The translations under genes and the position numbers were made by a program. The notes beneath the pieces were generated by a model, which saw only the letters and a program-made list of their open reading frames with translations, was not told the DNA's origin and ran no database searches. Positions 59,230 through 64,000 of a DNA stretch of 64,000 bases are shown here, piece after piece (position 1 is the first letter of the stretch; the number at the start of each line of letters is the position of its first letter). The DNA comes from Acidovorax defluvii (GTDB lineage Bacteria; Pseudomonadota; Gammaproteobacteria; Burkholderiales; Burkholderiaceae_C): assembly GCA_003268905.1 (NCBI GenBank), contig QLTU01000001.1, forward strand, positions 1-64,000. The letters run 5' to 3'.

Positions 59230-59348
59230 TGGCAGCCAGCGGAAACCGAGCGAAAGCCGGTGGACAGCCGCCAATGTTACACACCATCGGGGCACCCCTG
59301 TGACAAACTGTGCGATGGGCCCGCAGCGAATCGTAGAATCCGGGCCAC

Positions 59349-61136
59349 ATGCACGCCACCGATACGAACGCCCAGGCCGCTGCCACCCAGCCTGCTTCGC
59401 CCCCCAACCTGCGCGCCCGGCTGGCGCGGCTCTCGACCTATTTTGGGCACCAGCGCCTCGCCTGGGTGGTTGCCGTTGTGGCAACCCTGGTGGGCGCAGC
59501 GACCGAGCCGCTCATTCCTGCCTTGCTGCAACCGCTGCTCGACCGCGGTTTCACCCAGGGCACGCTGCAGTTGTGGATGGTGCCAGTTGCCATTCTGGGC
59601 GTTTTTCTGGTGCGGGGAATTGCACAGTTCGTTGCCCAATACGCACTGGCGCGCATTGCCAACGAAGGCATGCTCGCGCTGCGGCAAGCGTTGTTTGACC
59701 GCGTGCTGGCAGCAGAAATGGCCCTTTTCAGCCGCCAGTCGGCCAGTGCGCTCTCGAACACGGTGGTGTACGAGGTACAGACGGGCTCCACCCTGCTGGT
59801 GCAGGCGTTGCTGGGTCTGTCGCGCGACGGCTTCACGCTCATCGCATTGCTGGGCTATCTGCTTTACCTGAACTGGCAGCTCACACTGATTGTGGCCGTG
59901 GTGGTGCCCGGCGTCGCCTGGATCATGAAGACGCTGTCCCGTCGCCTGTATAGCCTGACCAAAAGCAGCCAGCAGGCGACCGACGAACTGGCCTATGTGG
60001 TGGAAGAAAACGTTCTGGCGCATCGCATGGTGCGCCTGCACGGGGCGCAAGCGGGTCAGGCCGAACGCTTTGGCCGCCTGAGCCGAAGCCTGCGTCGGCT
60101 GGCCATCAAATCGACCATTGCATCGTCGTCCATGACGCCGCTCACCCAGTTGCTGGCCGCCGCCGCACTCTCGACGGTGATCTGCATCGCCCTGTGGCAA
60201 AACCGGGGAGCGGTGGACACACGGGAGGTGACGGTGGGCGGCTTTGTCGCGTTCATCACGGCAATGCTCATGCTGATTGCACCCATCCGCCGGCTGGCCG
60301 ACGTGGCCAACCCGATCACACGCGGCCTGGCGGCACTGGAGCGCGGTCTTGCGCTGCTGAGCGATGCCCAGGCAGAAACGGGCGGCACTTACACCGTCGA
60401 GCGGGCCAAAGGCGCACTCACCCTGCAGGACGTGACGGTGAGCTTTGGCCCAGAGCATGCGCCCGCCCTGGACCGTGTGAGCCTGACGGTGCAACCGGGC
60501 GAGATCGTGGCGCTGGTGGGCCCGTCAGGCGCAGGCAAGACCACCCTCGTGAACCTGCTGCCGCGTTTCGTGAGTCCCTCGTCGGGCCAGATCCTGCTGG
60601 ACGGCCACCCCTTGAGCGACTGGCGCCTGGATGCACTGCGCTCACAATTTGCGATGGTCAGCCAGGATGTGGTGATGTTCAACGACAGCATTGCCGCCAA
60701 CGTGGCCCTGGGCAGCCCCATCATCGAACAACGGGTGCACGACTGCCTTGCCGCCGCGAACCTTGCAGAACATATTGCAGCCCTGCCCCAGGGCGTCCAC
60801 ACCGTGGTGGGCCACAACGCCGCCCAGCTTTCGGGCGGACAACGCCAGCGTCTGGCGATTGCACGGGCGCTTTACAAGGATGCGCCCATCCTCATCCTCG
60901 ATGAGGCAACCTCCGCGCTGGACACCGAGTCTGAACGCCTGGTGCAGGACGCCCTGCAACGGCTCATGCGCGGCCGCACCACACTGGTCATTGCCCACCG
61001 CCTGTCCACCATCGAACATGCCGACCGCGTGGTGGTGATGGAGCGGGGCCGCATTGCAGAGCAAGGCACGCACAGCGCGCTGATCGCCAGCGGCGGCCTC
61101 TATTCCCGCCTGCAAAACCGCCCAACCACCGGCTAA
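59349..61136 (+). CDS. msbA: Lipid A export ABC transporter MsbA
   Basis: A 595-aa half-transporter that flips lipid A-core across the inner membrane as a homodimer. Six membrane helices lie in about residues 35-325, followed by an ATPase domain. Walker A is [19 protein letters not shown], the Q loop is [15 protein letters not shown], the signature is [15 protein letters not shown], Walker B is [17 protein letters not shown] and the switch is [28 protein letters not shown] and [18 protein letters not shown] fit MsbA. It is divergent from tolB. Confidence 0.93.
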   Translation: MHATDTNAQAAATQPASPPNLRARLARLSTYFGHQRLAWVVAVVATLVGAATEPLIPALLQPLLDRGFTQGTLQLWMVPVAILGVFLVRGIAQFVAQYALARIANEGMLALRQALFDRVLAAEMALFSRQSASALSNTVVYEVQTGSTLLVQALLGLSRDGFTLIALLGYLLYLNWQLTLIVAVVVPGVAWIMKTLSRRLYSLTKSSQQATDELAYVVEENVLAHRMVRLHGAQAGQAERFGRLSRSLRRLAIKSTIASSSMTPLTQLLAAAALSTVICIALWQNRGAVDTREVTVGGFVAFITAMLMLIAPIRRLADVANPITRGLAALERGLALLSDAQAETGGTYTVERAKGALTLQDVTVSFGPEHAPALDRVSLTVQPGEIVALVGPSGAGKTTLVNLLPRFVSPSSGQILLDGHPLSDWRLDALRSQFAMVSQDVVMFNDSIAANVALGSPIIEQRVHDCLAAANLAEHIAALPQGVHTVVGHNAAQLSGGQRQRLAIARALYKDAPILILDEATSALDTESERLVQDALQRLMRGRTTLVIAHRLSTIEHADRVVVMERGRIAEQGTHSALIASGGLYSRLQNRPTTG

Positions 61137-61158
61137 GTGCCTCGCAGTTCGCCGCCCG

Positions 61159-61830
61159 TTACCACTTACCGCGGTTCGGCTGGCGCCGTCGAATGGCGGC
61201 GGCAATGGCATCGGCCGCTTCCCGGCGATCGACCCGCAGGGCAAAGTCAGTGGCAGTCAGCCCCAGCTGATTCTTGAGCGCAGGGTCGGCGCCCTCCTCC
61301 AGCAACAGTTGCAAGGCTTCCCTTGTGCCGTATTGCGCCGCCATCATCAAAGGCGTAGAGCCATTGGGCGATGCCGCATCGATGTAGGCATGGTTCTCCA
61401 GCAACAAGGCCAAGATGCGCGTGTGCTCGGGCGTGGTGCCCGACGCGGCATAGTGCAGCGCCGTCCAGCCCGGTTTGTTGATATCGGCGTCGCGCGCAAT
61501 CAGCGCCTTGACGGCCTCGATGTTGCCCTTGATGGCGGCCAGCATCAGCGGGCTTTCGTCCTGCGCATTGCGGGCTTCCACATTCAACTGCCGCGCGCCC
61601 ATCAGCGCCATGAAGGCATTGTGGGATTCCAGCTGCAACGCCATCGACAAACCTACCTGCCCCTTGGGGTCGCGCGTGTTGGGGTCAAAGCCCCGCCGCA
61701 GCAACGCTGAAATGGCGGCCCCGTCATCGCGCCGGATGGCCGTGAAAAAGTCTTCGTAAGAGCCCGCTTGCGCCGTGGCAGTGACCGCCACCAGCACCAG
61801 GGCCAAAACGGAACGGCGTTGCAGACTCAT
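61159..61830 (-). CDS. Exported ankyrin-repeat protein
   Basis: A 223-aa protein with a signal peptide (1-22, ending in TAQA) and about five ankyrin repeats from residue 27: [59 protein letters not shown]...[17 protein letters not shown] and [26 protein letters not shown] basic tail ([10 protein letters not shown]) follows. It is periplasmic and probably binds another protein; the function is not known. Its ATG overlaps the tatD stop (ATGA). Confidence 0.9.
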   Translation of the reverse strand: MSLQRRSVLALVLVAVTATAQAGSYEDFFTAIRRDDGAAISALLRRGFDPNTRDPKGQVGLSMALQLESHNAFMALMGARQLNVEARNAQDESPLMLAAIKGNIEAVKALIARDADINKPGWTALHYAASGTTPEHTRILALLLENHAYIDAASPNGSTPLMMAAQYGTREALQLLLEEGADPALKNQLGLTATDFALRVDRREAADAIAAAIRRRQPNRGKW

Positions 61831-62633
61831 GCCACCACTCCTTTGAACAATGTCTCGAAATTGCGGCTGGTGGCCTGCGCCACCGCCTCCAGCGGGATAC
61901 CACGGGTTTGTGCAATCTGGCGGGCCACCAGGGGCACATAGGACGGGTTGTTGGTCTTGCCCCGGTAGGGCACGGGCGCGAGGTAAGGGCTGTCGGTCTC
62001 GATCAACATGCGATCCATGGGCACAAAGGCGGCCACGTCACGCAGATCCTGCGCGCTCTTGAAGGTGACGATGCCCGAGAACGAAATGTAGTAACCCAGA
62101 TCCAGTGCGGCCCGCGCCACCTGCATCGACTCGGTAAAGCAGTGGAACACGCCACCGGCACGATTGCCCGCGCCATCTTCGCCCTCTTCGCGCAGGATGG
62201 CCAGGGTGTCATCCGAGGCGCTGCGGGTGTGGATCACCAGCGGTTTACCGCAGGCCCGTGCTGCGCGGATATGGTTGCGAAAGCGCTCACGCTGCCATTC
62301 CATATCGGCAATGCTGCGCCCGCCCTTGCGGTCTTCCATGCCGTAGTAGTCCAGGCCCGTTTCGCCAATCGCCACCACGCGGGGCAGCGCGGCGCGGTCC
62401 AGCAGGTCTTGCACCGATGGCTCGGTCACGCCCTCGTTGTCGGGGTGCACACCTACCGTGCTCCAGAAGTTGTCATGGGCCAGCGCGAGTGCATGCACAT
62501 CGTCGAATTCTTCCATGGTGGTGCAGATGCACAGGGCGCGCTCGACCTGCGCCTCCTGCATGGCCTGGCGAATGGCGGGCAGCTGGCTGAGCAGTTCGGT
62601 GAAGGTGAGGTGGCAGTGCGAATCGGTAAACAT
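61827..62633 (-). CDS. TatD-family metal-dependent hydrolase (DNase)
   Basis: A 268-aa TIM-barrel enzyme. Metal ligands are visible as DSHCHL (residues 4-9), [24 protein letters not shown] and [15 protein letters not shown]. Relatives are 3'-5' exonucleases or deacylases; the YcfH-like branch is likely. It starts at 62633 after the terminator of the holB-pilZ unit and is coupled to the ankyrin gene. Confidence 0.93.
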   Translation of the reverse strand: MFTDSHCHLTFTELLSQLPAIRQAMQEAQVERALCICTTMEEFDDVHALALAHDNFWSTVGVHPDNEGVTEPSVQDLLDRAALPRVVAIGETGLDYYGMEDRKGGRSIADMEWQRERFRNHIRAARACGKPLVIHTRSASDDTLAILREEGEDGAGNRAGGVFHCFTESMQVARAALDLGYYISFSGIVTFKSAQDLRDVAAFVPMDRMLIETDSPYLAPVPYRGKTNNPSYVPLVARQIAQTRGIPLEAVAQATSRNFETLFKGVVA

Positions 62634-62646
62634 GCGGTTTCAAAAC

Positions 62647-62676
62647 AAAAAAGCCGACCCGCCAGCGCGGGTCGGC
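62647..62676 (-). terminator. Terminator of the holB-pilZ transcript
   Basis: GCCGACCCGC / GCGGGTCGGC stem, with the U-run on the minus strand. Confidence 0.88.
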
Positions 62677-62695
62677 ACAAGATCAGACCATGCAA

Positions 62696-63055
62696 TCAAA
62701 TGGTTTTCGTGGGACGTTCCGACCCCAGGGCCGTGCCCAGCAGCTCCTCGATCTTGGCCTTGAGCTGCCGCGATTTTTCATCTTTGGGGAACTGGATGCC
62801 AACCCCCTGTGTGCGGTTACCCGCTGCGCGAGGGGGAGTGACCCACGCCACGCGGCCAGCCACGGGATAGCGCTGGGTGCCGTCGGGCAGGGTCAGCAGC
62901 ACATACACATCGTCACCCAGCTTGTAGTCGCGCGGCGTGGGAACAAAAATGCCCCCTTCCACAAAAAAAGGAATGTAGGCCGCGTACAAGGCCACCTTTT
63001 CCTTGATGGCCAGCTGCATGACACTGGGACGGGGCGCTGTGGATGGACTGCTCAT
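62696..63055 (-). CDS. pilZ: PilZ-domain protein, type IV pilus PilZ-like
   Basis: A 119-aa protein similar to the founding PilZ needed for type IV pilus assembly. AAYIPFFVEGGIFVPTPRDYKLGDDVYVLLTLPDG and RYPVAGRVAWVTPPRA are typical. It lacks the RxxxR c-di-GMP motif, as true PilZ does, so it likely acts by protein contact (FimX/PilB-like partners) rather than ligand binding. It lies 16 bp after holB, a conserved pairing. Confidence 0.92.
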   Translation of the reverse strand: MSSPSTAPRPSVMQLAIKEKVALYAAYIPFFVEGGIFVPTPRDYKLGDDVYVLLTLPDGTQRYPVAGRVAWVTPPRAAGNRTQGVGIQFPKDEKSRQLKAKIEELLGTALGSERPTKTI

Positions 63056-63071
63056 GGTGATGGGGTCGGCT

Positions 63072-64000
63072 TCAGTGTCTTGAGTGTAGGGTGTTTCGCG
63101 CCTGGGCTACAAGCGCCTCCAGCATCAGGCCGGCATTGAACGGATGGTCGGCCGTGCGTGCGGCCTTGGCCAGGGCGCGCGACCAGCGCGTGAGAGCCCC
63201 CAACGGCGGCGGCTTGGGCAGGTCGCCGGACGCGAAATAGCGCGGAGCAGCGCCTACACTGGCAGCCAGCAGGTCGTGGCACAGCTTTTGAAGGGCATCA
63301 ATCACCTGGGCCGGCGCCCAGTCGCCCAGCGCCGCCACGTCGCCACGCGCAATGGCCTGGGGCAAAGCGGCCCACGACTGCGGACTGCGCCCCGAACGGG
63401 CCAGCACCAGCGCGTCGTCAGGCCGGCCACCTGCAGCGCGCAGATGCGCTGCTGCGGCTGCTGGCTCGACCCCCTGCGCCGCCAGCCACTGGAGCATGTC
63501 GGCCTCGGAGGGCCAGACCATGGCGTGGCCCAGGCAGCGGCTGCGGATGGTGGGAAGCAGCTGGTGCGCGGCCTCACTGGCCAGAACAAAACGCACGTCG
63601 CCCGGCGGCTCTTCCAGGGTCTTGAGGAGCGCATTGGCCGTGATGTGGTTCATCTGCTCGGCCGGATACACCAGTACCGCCTTGCCCCGCCCGCGGGCCG
63701 ACGTGCGCTGCGAAAACTCCACCGCATCGCGCATGGCCTCCACGCGGATTTCGCGGCTGGGCTTGCGCTTTTTATCGTCAATGTCGGCCTGGGCTTTCTC
63801 CGACAGGGGCCAGCCCAGCGCCAGCATGTGCACCTCGGGCATCAGCACGCACAGGTCGGCATGGGTGCGTACATCGATGGCATGGCAACTGCCGCACTGG
63901 CCGCAAGCGCCCTGGGCCGTGGGGGCATCGCACAGCCATGCGCGCACCAGCTCCATGCCCAGGGCGTACTGGCCCAGCCCCGAAGGGCCTTGCAGCAGCC
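63072..64000 (-). CDS. holB: DNA polymerase III delta-prime subunit HolB (5' end cut by window edge)
   Basis: The visible part holds the zinc-binding cysteines (GACGQCGSCHAI), the sensor 1 region (VLVYPAEQMNHITANALLKTLEEPPGDVRFVLAS) with SRC (TIRSRCLGH), and the C-terminal collar region. The Walker A part lies beyond 64000: the last bases still read in frame as LLQGPSGLGQYALG before the internal Met at 63956. HolB is part of the clamp loader. It is followed by pilZ in one transcript. Confidence 0.93.
   Translation of the reverse strand, partial: LLQGPSGLGQYALGMELVRAWLCDAPTAQGACGQCGSCHAIDVRTHADLCVLMPEVHMLALGWPLSEKAQADIDDKKRKPSREIRVEAMRDAVEFSQRTSARGRGKAVLVYPAEQMNHITANALLKTLEEPPGDVRFVLASEAAHQLLPTIRSRCLGHAMVWPSEADMLQWLAAQGVEPAAAAAHLRAAGGRPDDALVLARSGRSPQSWAALPQAIARGDVAALGDWAPAQVIDALQKLCHDLLAASVGAAPRYFASGDLPKPPPLGALTRWSRALAKAARTADHPFNAGLMLEALVAQARNTLHSRH

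Overview
The window looks like a chromosomal segment of a betaproteobacterium of the order Burkholderiales, most likely family Comamonadaceae (Acidovorax/Comamonas/Diaphorobacter-like; genus not resolved). The evidence is GC-rich coding sequence, a bktB-type thiolase, a Bug-family solute-binding protein, a holB-pilZ-tatD-ankyrin gene string, and two families of short dispersed repeats placed between and sometimes inside genes.

Region 1 (1 to about 8.4 kb) is an integron cassette array, entered in its middle: 22 attC sites delimit 21 complete cassettes, all reading left to right. No integrase is in the window, so intI/attI should lie to the left. The array carries an aminoglycoside adenylyltransferase (aadA) cassette next to a QacF/QacE-type SMR exporter cassette. 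These sit among environmental-looking cassettes: small membrane proteins, a small secreted protein and hypotheticals. Twelve of the complete cassettes are copies of one roughly 319-bp cassette with no convincing gene. They fall into three subfamilies, each with its own attC type. The core of this repeated cassette is the same palindromic repeat (called CR1 here) that is scattered through the rest of the window. A second, orphaned stretch of array (two attC sites, a LapA-like cassette and a partial CR1 cassette) lies at 9.97-10.6 kb. It is separated from the main array by a truncated IS5-family transposase, a DsrE-like gene, a DUF3817 gene and a gene remnant.

Region 2 (10.7-23 kb) is ordinary chromosome: FKBP isomerase, a hybrid PAS histidine kinase overlapping an RluA-type pseudouridine synthase, a PAS-GGDEF protein, an SDR oxidoreductase, bktB, a Bug-type binding protein, a universal stress protein, a 2OG-Fe dioxygenase, a secreted basic/Gly-rich protein, a PilZ protein and an acyl-CoA ligase.

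Region 3 (23.2-30.1 kb) is a decaying defence island: an hsdR remnant, an intact DUF262/DUF1524 (GmrSD-like) gene, a GIY-YIG/DUF4357 gene broken by a MITE-like palindromic insertion, an HTH gene behind a perfect palindromic operator, a wHTH-MNT plus HEPN pair, and hsdM split by an exact 68-nt insertion. The last three genes (MNT, HEPN, hsdM) overlap by ATGA. No hsdS is visible.

Region 4 (30.2-54.8 kb) holds hrpA (with two in-frame repeat insertions), argA, a class A beta-lactamase, trhO, a GST, dsbB, the sulfate uptake operon sbp-cysT-cysW-cysA, an alpha/beta hydrolase, a chemoreceptor, a LysR/azoreductase divergent pair, metQ, a DUF6817 protein, modABC and metNI. A similar ~40-bp motif precedes sbp, the hydrolase and, more loosely, metQ, suggesting a shared sulfur regulon.

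Region 5 (55-64 kb) holds tRNA-Lys, the envelope cluster tolB-pal-cpoB with tcdA, msbA, an ankyrin protein, tatD, pilZ and the 3' part of holB, which runs off the right edge.
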